In this document: positions 16,150 through 24,231 of the stretch, piece by piece
Layout of the letters: every line of letters starts with the position of its first letter
Numbering within the stretch: position 1 is the stretch's first letter
From: Candidatus Fermentibacter danicus
GTDB taxonomy: Bacteria > Fermentibacterota > Fermentibacteria > Fermentibacterales > Fermentibacteraceae
Direction: 5' to 3'
Length of the DNA: 32,289 nt
NCBI GenBank assembly: GCA_001618605.1
Contig: LKHC01000082.1
Span: 10,606 to 42,894 of the forward strand
Position numbers and translations under genes: made by a program
Notes under the pieces: model-generated
The model's database searches: none
What the model saw: the letters and a program-made list of their open reading frames with translations, nothing else
Told to the model about the DNA's origin: nothing

Positions 16150-16207
16150 GTGGTGCGCGCCGCGTCCGCATCCACGCAGGAACCACGGATCGGGGCCGGG
16201 GTTATAG

Positions 16208-16228
16208 GCCGGGAGAACGCCGGGAGAA
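16208..16228. repeat. Second 11-bp-period direct repeat in the sigma-factor leader
   Basis: GCCGGGAGAA occurs at 16208-16217 and again at 16219-16228, again with an 11-base period. It ends 27 bases before the TTG start. Confidence 0.55.
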
Positions 16229-16255
16229 TACGGTCATTCGGAAGGAAGGTAGTTC

Positions 16256-17098
16256 TTGGCAACCAGAAGGACCGAAGGCAGGTCGCTCGAGCTGTATCTC
16301 CGCGAAATCGGATGCAAGGAAACCCTTACCTCGGATCAGGAGGCCGACCTGGCCAGGCGGATAAGGGCCGGCGAGCAGGCCGCCCTCAACATGCTCACCG
16401 AAGCCAACCTCAGGTTCGTGGTCAGCATCGCGAAGCAGTACGCCAACCAGGGCGTCGCCCTCGAGGATCTCATCAATGAAGGCAACGTGGGCCTCATCAG
16501 GGCCGCCAAGGGCTTCGACGAGACGAAGGGGTGCCGCTTCATCACATACGCGGTCTGGTGGATCAGACAGGCCATCCTCCAGGCGCTGGCCGAGCAGTCG
16601 AGGATCGTCCGGCTCCCGTTGAACAGGGTCGGCGAACTCTACAAGATGGGCCGCGCCACCCGCGAACTCGGCCACACCCTCGGCCGCGACCCCACCACCG
16701 ACGAGATCGCACGGGAACTAGACGTCTCCCGCGAGGAGGTCGAGGGCATGATGTCGATCCACAGCACGCACCTCTCCCTCGACAGCCCCGTGTACGAAGG
16801 CAGCGACAAGACCTTCCAGGAGATGATAGCGAGCGACAACCAGATCTCTCCCGACGAGGCCGTGGTGCACGAGGCCATGAAGAAGAGCGTCGACCAGATG
16901 CTCGAGATCCTCGATCACCGTGAGAAGACGATCATATGCCTCTTCTTCGGCATCGGAACGGACCGCAGGCACACCCTCGCCGAGATCGGCAGAACAATGG
17001 GCATCAGCCGCGAGAGGGTCCGCCAGCTCAAGAACAGGGCCATCAGCAAACTGTACGAGTCCGCCGACGGCAACACGCTCCTGCTTTTCCTGGGCTGA
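16256..17098 (+). CDS. rpoD: Primary-type RNA polymerase sigma factor, RpoD/SigA family, short FCB form
   Basis: A 280-residue sigma70 protein with regions 1.2 to 4.2 but no region 1.1. LELYLREIG is region 1.2. NLRFVVSIAKQYANQG, LEDLINEGNVGLIRAAKGFD and FITYAVWWIRQAILQAL are regions 2.1-2.4. LPLNRVGELYKM and a standard region 3 follow, then HREKTIICLFFGIG and HTLAEIGRTMGISRERVRQL (the 4.2 helix-turn-helix). The short form and RQAILQALAEQSRIVRLPLN match primary sigma factors of Bacteroidetes-type bacteria. The start codon is TTG, fixed by GAAGGAAGGT 5 bases upstream. It probably recognises the TTGAC-type promoters seen in this window. An alternative (group 2) sigma cannot be fully excluded. 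Confidence 0.92.
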   Translation: MATRRTEGRSLELYLREIGCKETLTSDQEADLARRIRAGEQAALNMLTEANLRFVVSIAKQYANQGVALEDLINEGNVGLIRAAKGFDETKGCRFITYAVWWIRQAILQALAEQSRIVRLPLNRVGELYKMGRATRELGHTLGRDPTTDEIARELDVSREEVEGMMSIHSTHLSLDSPVYEGSDKTFQEMIASDNQISPDEAVVHEAMKKSVDQMLEILDHREKTIICLFFGIGTDRRHTLAEIGRTMGISRERVRQLKNRAISKLYESADGNTLLLFLG

Positions 17099-17123
17099 TC
17101 CGTAAGAACCCGGGGCGCGTCGC

Positions 17124-18029
17124 ATGCGGCTTGGCACGATACACTGGGTTCCCCGGAAATCGGGCAGGGGGAGGCCGGTCGCGCTCACGAGGCTGCGTCT
17201 CCAGCTAGCCGGCCTTGCTGTCTCCCTCGCCATCTCCGCTCTGATCGGAGCCGCCTTCCTTCTCGGCAGGGAGGCCGGGAAGCGCCACAGGTTGACGGGC
17301 ATCGGCAGAACCGAGGCCGTGCTCGAGGGCGAGATCTACCAGCTCAACGCGAGGGTGGACGAACTCTCGGCACGGCTTGTGGACATCGCCGAGCGCGAGG
17401 AGAGGATAATGCTCGCAGGCGCCGGCCTGAATATCGACTTCTCCTCCCTGATGCCGGGTGAATCCGACCCCGGAGCCTCCCCGGGGTCGAATCTCTTCCG
17501 CTACATCGACGACATCGACCTCAGGCTCCTTCTGGCCGAGAGGCTGGCCGAAGCCGAACTTGAAGCCTACGATTCCCTCGCAGGGCATTTCCTCGGCATC
17601 ACCGAGGAGCTGCGCCGGATTCCCTCGATCTGGCCGGCCGAGGGATACTACGTGAGCGACTTCGGCACCCGGATCGACCCCTTCACGGGTGCGGTCAGGC
17701 AGCACCAGGGCATCGACATCGCGGAGCGCACCGGCACGCCGATCTACTCCCCGGCCGACGGGGTGGTCACCTTCTGCGGCTGGACGTCCGGATACGGGCT
17801 CGAGGTCATCGTCCGCCATACCTCCAGGATCTCCACCCGTTTCGCGCACTGCTCCTCCGTCTGCGTCACCGTGGGCCAGTCCGTCAGGCGGGGCGACCTG
17901 CTGTCCCGGATGGGGATGACCGGGCGCGCGGTCGGCCCTCACCTCCACTATGAAGTCCTCTGCGACGGCGTCCAGGTAGATCCCGACAATTTCATAATAC
18001 GCTCGGGTTCCGGCCGGTCGGTGTTCTGA
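17124..18029 (+). CDS. Membrane-anchored M23 (LytM-type) peptidase or EnvC-like activator
   Basis: A 301-residue protein. It has a short basic N-terminus, one membrane helix (about 27-48), a coiled coil (about 62-95), a linker, and a C-terminal M23 domain from about residue 170. The zinc ligands are present: His194 and Asp198 in HQGIDIA, and His275 in HLHYEV, with His242 and His273 as further active-site histidines. It should therefore be an active glycyl-type endopeptidase that cuts peptidoglycan cross-bridges. The layout (one helix, coiled coil, LytM) is that of cell-shape or division peptidases. It sits 25 bases after rpoD and 3 bases before the next methyltransferase. Confidence 0.92.
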   Translation: MRLGTIHWVPRKSGRGRPVALTRLRLQLAGLAVSLAISALIGAAFLLGREAGKRHRLTGIGRTEAVLEGEIYQLNARVDELSARLVDIAEREERIMLAGAGLNIDFSSLMPGESDPGASPGSNLFRYIDDIDLRLLLAERLAEAELEAYDSLAGHFLGITEELRRIPSIWPAEGYYVSDFGTRIDPFTGAVRQHQGIDIAERTGTPIYSPADGVVTFCGWTSGYGLEVIVRHTSRISTRFAHCSSVCVTVGQSVRRGDLLSRMGMTGRAVGPHLHYEVLCDGVQVDPDNFIIRSGSGRSVF

Positions 18030-18032
18030 CCC

Positions 18033-18800
18033 GTGCGCCCCGGCTTCGATGCCAGGCTGTGGGACTCCTATGCACCCTTCTTCGATGCCGAGGAAGGAAC
18101 CGTATTCCCCGTCGACGAGGCGGAGCTGCTCTTCTATGGAAGGATGCGCAGGCGCCTGCGGGGCAGGGCGCTCGAGATAGGGGCCGGATGCGGCAGGCTC
18201 GCGCGGTCTCTTTTCCTGTCCCCCGAGCATCTGACCGTAGCCCTCGAGCCTTCCCGGGGCATGCTGTCCAGATGGGTGAGTGAGGACGCCTCCATGGCCT
18301 CCCGGATAAGGGCGCTCGGCCAGGAGATGCCCTTCCCGGACAACTCGTTCATGCTCGCCGCCTTTCCCTACAACGGCATGCACTGCATACTCGACCCGGC
18401 CGGGCGCTCCGCGCTCCTGCGCGAGGCTGCAAGGGTGCTCGAACCGGAAGGCAGGGTTCTTCTCGAGACTTGCCCCCTCTTCGCCGCCAGGCCGGAGGAC
18501 ACCGATTCCGTGCGATACGACTTCTTCGACGGCAGACTGAGGCTCCGCCTCGAGGAGACGGTCCGGAAGGATCTCCGCAGGGGGTCCATAACCTTCTTCA
18601 TGAAATACACGATAGGCTCTGCGGGAGTATCCGAGCTGGCGCTCGAACTCGCCCTCATTCCACCCGGCCTCCTCCTCGCCGAGATCGAAGAAGCCGGTCT
18701 CTCCGTGGAGGAGATCTGGGGCGACTACGACTTTTCGCCCTTCGATGCGGAGGCCTCCCCCCGGATGCTGACCCTGGCATCGAGAAAGGACGCGGGATGA
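18033..18800 (+). CDS. Class I SAM-dependent methyltransferase (methyltransf_11/25 type)
   Basis: A 255-residue protein. The SAM motif I is ALEIGAGCGRLARSLF (about 46-61), followed by VALEPSRGMLSRW, then MPFPDNSFMLAAFPYNGMHCI and the VLEPEGRVLLETC strand. This is the order of small-molecule methyltransferases. The second half (FFDGRLRLRLEETVRKDLRRG…) resembles families that act on sugars or lipids, but the substrate is not identifiable. The GTG start is 3 bases after the M23 stop. Its stop overlaps a small broken reading frame by 4 bases. Confidence 0.82.
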   Translation: MRPGFDARLWDSYAPFFDAEEGTVFPVDEAELLFYGRMRRRLRGRALEIGAGCGRLARSLFLSPEHLTVALEPSRGMLSRWVSEDASMASRIRALGQEMPFPDNSFMLAAFPYNGMHCILDPAGRSALLREAARVLEPEGRVLLETCPLFAARPEDTDSVRYDFFDGRLRLRLEETVRKDLRRGSITFFMKYTIGSAGVSELALELALIPPGLLLAEIEEAGLSVEEIWGDYDFSPFDAEASPRMLTLASRKDAG

Positions 18801-18947
18801 CACCCCTCCTCTGCGCCCTGATCCTTGGCGTGATCGATCCAAGAACCCCCTCGATCTCTCCCGGTGGCGGAGCTGCCCACCGACTTCGACCGCGGGATAG
18901 ACAGGCAGCTCGAGGCGGCGGTGGAGGCCGTCATGGGGCGGATCTGA
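18797..18947 (+). pseudogene. Small secreted-protein-like reading frame interrupted by a frameshift
   Basis: An ATG overlapping the methyltransferase stop begins MTPLLCALILGVIDPRTP, a signal-peptide-like start. In its own frame the rest loses coding character. The frame one base later, after a run of five C (18846-18850), reads VAELPTDFDRGIDRQLEAAVEAVMGRI and then stops at 18945-18947. Removing one C would join the two into a peptide of about 49 residues. It could be a decayed gene, a sequencing or assembly indel, or chance. It is not recognisable as a known family. The remaining 96 bases to the dehydrogenase hold a weak TATGTT (18981-18986) and no other feature. Confidence 0.3.
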
Positions 18948-19043
18948 GCATATTCGTCACCCGGCGCCCATCCGGAACCTTATGTTACACGAAACAGTGC
19001 GAAACCTGCGGATGATCCGGAATCCAACCAGAAAGGCGAGGAA

Positions 19044-20246
19044 ATGAGACGCACGATCCTTGTGATGCCCGGAGACGGCATCGGAGCCGCAGTCATGAAG
19101 GAGGCCCTGAAGGTTCTGGACGCTTCGGGCTTCGAGGCCGACTACGTCCACGGGGACATCGGCTGGGAGTTCTGGAAGACCGAGGGCAACGCCCTCCCCG
19201 CCAGGACCATCGAACTCCTCGAAAAGCACGGCGTAGCGCTCTTCGGAGCCATAACATCCAAGCCCAAGTCCGCCGCCGATGCCGAGCTGTCGCCCGCTCT
19301 GAAGGACAAGGGATGCGTCTACTACAGCCCGATCGTCACGATGAGACAGCACTTCGGCCTGGACATCTGCAAGCGGCCCTGCCGGTCGTTTATCGGGAAC
19401 CCGCTCAACTTCGTCCGGAGGGGGCCCGGCGGAACCATCGAGGAACCCGCTATCGACGCCATGATCTTCAGACAGAACACGGAAGGCCTGTACGGCGGCG
19501 TGGAGTGGACCAACCCGCCCGACCAGGTCTACGACGCACTCATGACGCATCCCAAGTTCCGGTCGAACTTCTCCTGGTGCCCCAGGCCCGACCTGGCCGT
19601 ATCGACCCGTATCTTCACCAGGAAGTACACGACGAGGATAGTCCGCGAGGCCTTCGAGTATGCGAAGGCTAAGGGCATCGAGACCCTGCATGTCTGCGAA
19701 AAGCCCAACGTGATCCGCGAGACCTCCGGCATGATGCTCAAAACCGCCCAGGACATGGCAAAGGCTGACTATCCCGGCATCAGAGTGGCCGACGTGAACA
19801 TAGACGCCATGATGATGTGGCTCACCAAGAACCCGGAGGACTACAGGGTCATCGTCTCGGGCAACATGTTCGGGGACATCGTTTCGGACGGATTCGCCGG
19901 GCTCGTGGGAGGCCTCGGCTTCGCCTGCAGCGCCAACATCGGCGAGAAGGTCGCTGTCTTCGAGCCCACCCACGGGTCGGCCCCCAAGTACGCCGACTAT
20001 CCCGAATCGATCGTCAATCCCATCGCGATGATCCTCTCGTCGGCGATGATGCTCGATCACATCGGCGAAAGCGCCCGTGCGGGCAGGATCATGGACGCCG
20101 TGAAGCTGGTCGTCTCCGAGGGCAGGGTGAAGACCTACGACATGCTCAAGCTCCGCGGCTGTCCGGAGGTGCTGAAGCAGGGTGCCGCGAGCACCGCCGG
20201 AATGGGCGATGCGGTCGTGGAGGCACTCGGGAGGGTCGGGAAGTGA
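19044..20246 (+). CDS. Isocitrate/isopropylmalate-family dehydrogenase (probable isocitrate dehydrogenase)
   Basis: A 400-residue beta-decarboxylating dehydrogenase. VMPGDGIGAAVM opens the fold. TMRQHFGLDICKRPCR supplies two substrate arginines (Arg101, Arg111), with Ser95 at the position of the E. coli Icd Ser113. Tyr150 (in LYGGVEW), Lys220, Asp253, Asp278 and Asp282 complete the active site. HGSAPKYA (310-317) carries Lys-Tyr at the coenzyme-deciding position, as in NADP-dependent E. coli Icd, rather than the Asp-Ile of NAD enzymes. Ile97 replaces the Asn115 equivalent. Isocitrate is the likely substrate, making 2-oxoglutarate for the TCA cycle. GAGGAA precedes the ATG. It overlaps the HD-protein gene by 4 bases. 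Confidence 0.85.
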   Translation: MRRTILVMPGDGIGAAVMKEALKVLDASGFEADYVHGDIGWEFWKTEGNALPARTIELLEKHGVALFGAITSKPKSAADAELSPALKDKGCVYYSPIVTMRQHFGLDICKRPCRSFIGNPLNFVRRGPGGTIEEPAIDAMIFRQNTEGLYGGVEWTNPPDQVYDALMTHPKFRSNFSWCPRPDLAVSTRIFTRKYTTRIVREAFEYAKAKGIETLHVCEKPNVIRETSGMMLKTAQDMAKADYPGIRVADVNIDAMMMWLTKNPEDYRVIVSGNMFGDIVSDGFAGLVGGLGFACSANIGEKVAVFEPTHGSAPKYADYPESIVNPIAMILSSAMMLDHIGESARAGRIMDAVKLVVSEGRVKTYDMLKLRGCPEVLKQGAASTAGMGDAVVEALGRVGK

Positions 20247-20803
20247 GAGCGAAAGTAGAATCACTGTTCAGGAAGCAGCTCGACAGGATCACGGACCCCG
20301 GGCTCCGCAAGGCGGCCGTGGACGTGTGGGTCGATGCCGCGACGGGCGGCGGGTGGTCTCCCGAGGATCTCGAGCAGATCCCCTTCACTCTCCTGGCGAA
20401 CAGCCACGGCATCAACCTGATCCAGCACACCAGGGCCGTCACGGAGGGTGCGCTCGCACTGGCCGCCGCGATGCAGGGCGAGATGCCGCTGCCCTATTCC
20501 ATCAACATGGACTGGCTGGTCGTGGGCGGTCTCCTGCACGACGTGGGCAAGCTGCTCGAATACGAACGCGTCGACGGCGTCATCAGGAAGAGCAGGAACG
20601 GCGCCTGTCTCCGGCATCCCGTCTCCGGTTCGATAGCGGCGGGGAAGGCGGGCCTCCCTCCCGAGATCATCAACATGATCGCCTGCCACGCCAGAGAGGG
20701 GGACGGGGCGCCGAAGAGGATCGAAACCGTCCTGATCCACCAGGCGGACTTCGCCACGTTCGACCCGCTGCAGATGATGGACAAGGGGCTTCTGATCGAC
20801 TGA
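20243..20803 (+). CDS. HD-domain metal-dependent hydrolase
   Basis: A 186-residue protein. The HD motif is complete: His62 (QHTRAV), His99-Asp100 (LLHDVGKLLEYE), His149 (IACHARE) and Asp169 (HQADFAT). That set binds two metal ions in phosphohydrolases acting on nucleotides or phosphomonoesters. There is no partner domain, so the substrate is unknown. The GTG start overlaps the dehydrogenase stop (GTGA), which suggests shared translation. It ends 19 bases before the convergent RAYT-like gene with no visible terminator. Confidence 0.85.
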   Translation: MRAKVESLFRKQLDRITDPGLRKAAVDVWVDAATGGGWSPEDLEQIPFTLLANSHGINLIQHTRAVTEGALALAAAMQGEMPLPYSINMDWLVVGGLLHDVGKLLEYERVDGVIRKSRNGACLRHPVSGSIAAGKAGLPPEIINMIACHAREGDGAPKRIETVLIHQADFATFDPLQMMDKGLLID

Positions 20804-20822
20804 CGGTGGAATGAGCCGGGCG

Positions 20823-21701
20823 TCAGGTGGCGGCGGGCTTTCGATCCCTCCCGGCCTGGCGCCCGGAACCGTCGTCTGCCGGCGGTTTCCGCCGCATTGA
20901 GCGTCCCGGCCCGCCTACGGCGTTGATGACCGCCGCGGGGGTTACGCCAAAGGCTCTCGCCACCTCCGAGTAGTTCATGCCCCAGCGGGCTCTGCATTCG
21001 CGGAAGGCTTCGTGCCGCAGCGCCTGCTGCTCGCGCCCCCTGGGATTCACCAGTCTGGATCGATGCACCCGGTATTCGCGGGCCAGTATCGCCGCTGGAT
21101 CGGCGGGGACGAACCTCTCCGCCGGCGGGGCCGGTCCGGGGGACTGCCTGATCTCGAATCCGCTCCAGTCCGGCTCGGGTTCATCGGGATCGGGTACGGG
21201 GTCGAAGCCGGACGTCAGACCGGCGAGAGCAGGGGAGATCGAAAGCCCGGCGCGCCCGCGAGGCTTCGTCTGTCTCAGGCTGGTCCACTTCCATGCCTCC
21301 GCGAAGAGAACCGGGCCGTCCCTGGCGGGCAGCGAGTGGATGAAGCGGATTACTCCCGGGAGTGCGGAGGCGTCCGTGAAGGCGCGGCTGGAGTATCTCT
21401 CGCCCCCGTACAGGCCGACCCCGGAACCCCTGACGTCAGTCCGGATTCTGGAATACCTGCCCAGCAGAAGGCGCATGAACCTCTTCAGGTCGTCGCCCCC
21501 CGCCCGCAGCAGCATGCAGCATGAATCGGGCAGCAGGCACCATGCGAGCAGTCCGATTCTAGATTCATCCAGAAGTGCGCCGGCCAGCGCCGAAAAAGCC
21601 TCGAAATCGTCTGCGTCCCTGAAGAGGAGCAGCCCCGGGCCCGCCCTGGCCGAGACCAGGTAGAATCCGTTCTCCAGGATGACTCTGGCTCTTCTCGGCA
21701 T
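20823..21701 (-). CDS. RAYT-like (Y1/IS200-type) transposase homologue without HUH histidines
   Basis: A 292-residue protein. Residues 1-130 follow REP-associated tyrosine transposases: MPRRARVILENGFYLVSAR, LLLFRDADDFEAFSAL, AWCLLPDSCCMLLRAG, LKRFMRLLLGRYSRI, then a GLYGGERYSSRAF segment and FIHSLPARDG (usually YIHLNPVRAG). The catalytic HUH segment, normally MPNHxHLL, reads LPDSCCMLL: both histidines are lost (Ser60, Cys62). Single-strand DNA cleavage therefore looks impossible. A Pro-rich linker and a C-terminal helix-turn-helix (NYSEVARAFGVTPAAVINAV, about 243-262) follow. The start is set by GGGAGG 4 bases upstream of the ATG. No REP-type repeats surround it. Probably a DNA-binding relic or a domesticated protein. 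Confidence 0.78.
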   Translation of the reverse strand: MPRRARVILENGFYLVSARAGPGLLLFRDADDFEAFSALAGALLDESRIGLLAWCLLPDSCCMLLRAGGDDLKRFMRLLLGRYSRIRTDVRGSGVGLYGGERYSSRAFTDASALPGVIRFIHSLPARDGPVLFAEAWKWTSLRQTKPRGRAGLSISPALAGLTSGFDPVPDPDEPEPDWSGFEIRQSPGPAPPAERFVPADPAAILAREYRVHRSRLVNPRGREQQALRHEAFRECRARWGMNYSEVARAFGVTPAAVINAVGGPGRSMRRKPPADDGSGRQAGRDRKPAAT

Positions 21702-21802
21702 GATCCTCCCGGAGTGGGGGTTACGATCCTGCCGCACCGTCCGGTTCCGCCTGGAATATCCCCGGCGGTGCGGCGGAAGACAACACCGCGCAGGCACGAT
21801 CA

Positions 21803-21831
21803 TTGACCCGCCCCGCCGGGAACTCTATAAA
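21803..21831 (+). promoter_or_regulatory. Sigma70 promoter of the C25 protease gene
   Basis: TTGACC (21803-21808), 17 bases, TATAAA (21826-21831): the best consensus match in the window. The leader is about 50 bases long. The rest of the 188 bases between the divergent genes shows no other feature. Confidence 0.7.
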
Positions 21832-21889
21832 GCCGGCAATGTTTACCTTTTCTGTAACTGCAGTCCACCTCGAGTGTCAGGAGGCTCGT

Positions 21890-24142
21890 ATGATCCGTTC
21901 GGCTCTGTTGCTGATTCTGGCTGTGTCGGTTGCCGGCGCAGGGGTAGTCTACAAGACCCCCGTCGACGTAGAGCCGGCGGTCTACATGGGCGTCGACGGC
22001 TCCGACGTGCTGGTCGGGTTCAATCTCCAGGCCCTCGTCGAGACGGGCGTGTTCGTCGACGGGTTCGGCGCCGCGAGCGAATTCCGCATCCCCGGAGCGG
22101 GCTTCGTAGGCATCGACGGTTCTCCCGATCTCCCCGCGTACCGATGCATGGTTCTCGTAGGGAATACCGGCGATTACAGGCTCGAGGTCGTCTCCGAGGA
22201 GACGAGCGTTCTGGGCCTCTTCGACATAGCAGCCCGCCAGCCTTCTCCGACAAGGGACGGGACTACGTTCCCCTACCGTCAGAACCCGGAGGTCTACGGG
22301 AACTCCGCCTTCTTCCCCGGCGAGGCTGTCACTCTCGAATCCATCAGTATCCTGCGCGACCTCAGAGTGGCGTGGGTGCGCTTCAACCCCGTCCGGTACA
22401 ACCCGGTCACCGGTGAAACCATCATCACGACCGAGGCCTCGGTAAGGCTGGTCGCCACAGGGTCGCCCGGCGAAAACGAACTGGTGCGCGCCGTTTCGGG
22501 CATCACACCGGAATTCCTCCCGTTCTATGAGGAGGTTCTGGGCTTCGACCCCACCGGCATGAACACCATCGATGGAAGCTATCTCGTCATCGGCACCGAG
22601 GCCAGCATAGCGCTCTGCCAGGATCTGATCGACTGGAAGGCGGAGAAGGGCTACGACATCCAGTACGGCATAGTTCCCACCATCGGCAACACCTCCGGGG
22701 CCATCGACGCCTGGATCGAGAACGCCTTCAACACCTGGCCGAACCCGCCCCTGTACCTCCTCATCTGCGGCAGCAACACCTCGGTCCCGGCGCCGATGTC
22801 CGGCAGCACCGCCCACGACAACCTCTACGGCGTGATCGGAACCTCCACCAGCGTACCGTCGATCCACCTCGGGAGGATCTGCAACCAGGACACGGACGAC
22901 CTGGCTTATCAGACCTGGAAGATCCGCACCTACGAGTCCGATCCCTACATGCCGGCCGTGAGCTGGTTCCAGAACGCCATAAGCATAGGTTCCACCGACT
23001 TCCAGGATCCGGCCCACAGTTGGGAGTACGCCCAGATCTTCATGGCCTCCGGCATGAGCGTCGACTACTTCTGCTCCCAGGGCGGAATGTCGCCTACGAT
23101 CTCGGGAATCTCCGCAAGCGTGAACGCCGGTGCCGCTCTCATCAGCTACATCGGCCACGGCGACGTCCAGTACTGGGTCACGTCCGGGTTCTCCAACACG
23201 GACGTGGCCGCCCTCACGAACGGCAAAATGCTGCCCTGGATCAACTCCATCGCCTGCTACAACTGTGCCTACATCGATAATTACTGCTTCGGCGAGGCCT
23301 GGATGAACGAGGGTTCGGTGACCGCACCGAAGGGCGCGGTCGGATTCATGGGCGCCACGACCTCCAGCCCCGTCGGCCAGACCGACTCGCTGGCCGAGTA
23401 CACCTTCCGTGGCTACTTCGAGGATGAGATCTGGCACATGGGCGCCGCCGTCGACTACGGCAAGCTCAAGGTGGAGCAGTTCTACGGCTTCGGAGGCGCC
23501 CAGTCCAACAACAACATGCACCTCGTCTTCGGCTGCCCCGAGACGGACATCTTCTGCACCACTTCGCCCCTGCCGGCCCTTACCGCCTCCCACTCGGAGT
23601 ACATTCATGCCCCCGGCAGCTTCACCGTGACGGTTACGAGCGCCGGCTCCCCACTCCAGGGCGTGCTCGTCGGCGCCGCTCAGGACGGCACGTATCTGGA
23701 CGGCGCCTACACCGATGCATCCGGCGTCGCCACTCTGACCGTCCCCACGCCGCCTTCCCCCGTGAACCCGGTCACCATCACGGCGACGTATCACAACAGG
23801 GTTCCCTATCGCGGCTCGGCCAATCCCATCACGGGAATAGAAGGCGGCGACACGGGTTCGATCGAACCCTTCTGGATGGGTTCGCCGGCCCCGAACCCGT
23901 TCTCGTCCTCGACCTCGATACCATTCGGGCTCTCCGAGGCCGGTCCGGTGAGGATAGAGATATTCGACATGGCCGGGAGGATCGTTCGCACTCTGTTCTC
24001 CGGAGACTCGACGGGCGGTTCCCATTCGGTCTCCTGGAACGGAGATGACGGCGACGGCGTGCCTCTCGCCGGCGGTATCTACCTGATTCGCATCCAGAGC
24101 GGCGGCGTCTCCGCCACTCGCCCCTGCGTGCTGCTCAGATAG
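21890..24142 (+). CDS. Gingipain-type C25 cysteine protease with T9SS-like C-terminal domain
   Basis: A 750-residue secreted protein. It has a signal peptide (1-17, ending VAGA), an N-terminal propeptide-like beta region (about 20-220), and a caspase-fold C25 peptidase domain (about 228-555). The catalytic pair is visible: His423 in SYIGHGDVQYW and Cys456 in INSIACYNCAYID. An Ig-like beta-sandwich (about 565-640) follows, then a C-terminal FlgD-like sorting domain (about 663-750) with PAPNPFSSSTSIPFGL, VRIEIFDMAGRIVRTL and GGIYLIRIQSG. That tail is the kind recognised by the type IX secretion system in Bacteroidetes and FCB relatives. AGGAGG 5 bases before the ATG fixes the start. It is a single-gene unit between its own promoter and a strong hairpin. 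It is likely a cell-surface or released endopeptidase; Lys or Arg specificity cannot be told. Confidence 0.93.
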   Translation: MIRSALLLILAVSVAGAGVVYKTPVDVEPAVYMGVDGSDVLVGFNLQALVETGVFVDGFGAASEFRIPGAGFVGIDGSPDLPAYRCMVLVGNTGDYRLEVVSEETSVLGLFDIAARQPSPTRDGTTFPYRQNPEVYGNSAFFPGEAVTLESISILRDLRVAWVRFNPVRYNPVTGETIITTEASVRLVATGSPGENELVRAVSGITPEFLPFYEEVLGFDPTGMNTIDGSYLVIGTEASIALCQDLIDWKAEKGYDIQYGIVPTIGNTSGAIDAWIENAFNTWPNPPLYLLICGSNTSVPAPMSGSTAHDNLYGVIGTSTSVPSIHLGRICNQDTDDLAYQTWKIRTYESDPYMPAVSWFQNAISIGSTDFQDPAHSWEYAQIFMASGMSVDYFCSQGGMSPTISGISASVNAGAALISYIGHGDVQYWVTSGFSNTDVAALTNGKMLPWINSIACYNCAYIDNYCFGEAWMNEGSVTAPKGAVGFMGATTSSPVGQTDSLAEYTFRGYFEDEIWHMGAAVDYGKLKVEQFYGFGGAQSNNNMHLVFGCPETDIFCTTSPLPALTASHSEYIHAPGSFTVTVTSAGSPLQGVLVGAAQDGTYLDGAYTDASGVATLTVPTPPSPVNPVTITATYHNRVPYRGSANPITGIEGGDTGSIEPFWMGSPAPNPFSSSTSIPFGLSEAGPVRIEIFDMAGRIVRTLFSGDSTGGSHSVSWNGDDGDGVPLAGGIYLIRIQSGGVSATRPCVLLR

Positions 24143-24156
24143 GGACGGTATCGATA

Positions 24157-24182
24157 GCGGGGCCGCCTGTAGGCGGCCCCGC
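24157..24182 (+). terminator. Strong hairpin after the C25 protease gene
   Basis: A perfect 11-bp stem (GCGGGGCCGCC / GGCGGCCCCGC) with a TGTA loop, 14 bases after the stop. Only a short CTTTC follows, so it may be a weak-U or Rho-independent stabilising hairpin. Confidence 0.75.
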
Positions 24183-24231
24183 GCCCGGCTTTCGTCCCCA
24201 TGCTCCGGAACCGTGTTCCCTCCCTCGCTTC

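Noticed and set aside
21800-24025. A 741-codon open frame on the minus strand opposite the C25 protease
   Set aside because: It is antisense to a protein with clear catalytic motifs, and its sequence is Gly/Arg/Asp/Val-rich with no domain. Such frames are a by-product of high GC third positions.
24157-24182. GC-rich palindromes (24157, 26125, 24968) as REP elements mobilised by the RAYT-like protein
   Set aside because: They differ in sequence, each sits once at a gene end, and the RAYT homologue lacks its catalytic residues. Terminator hairpins explain them.
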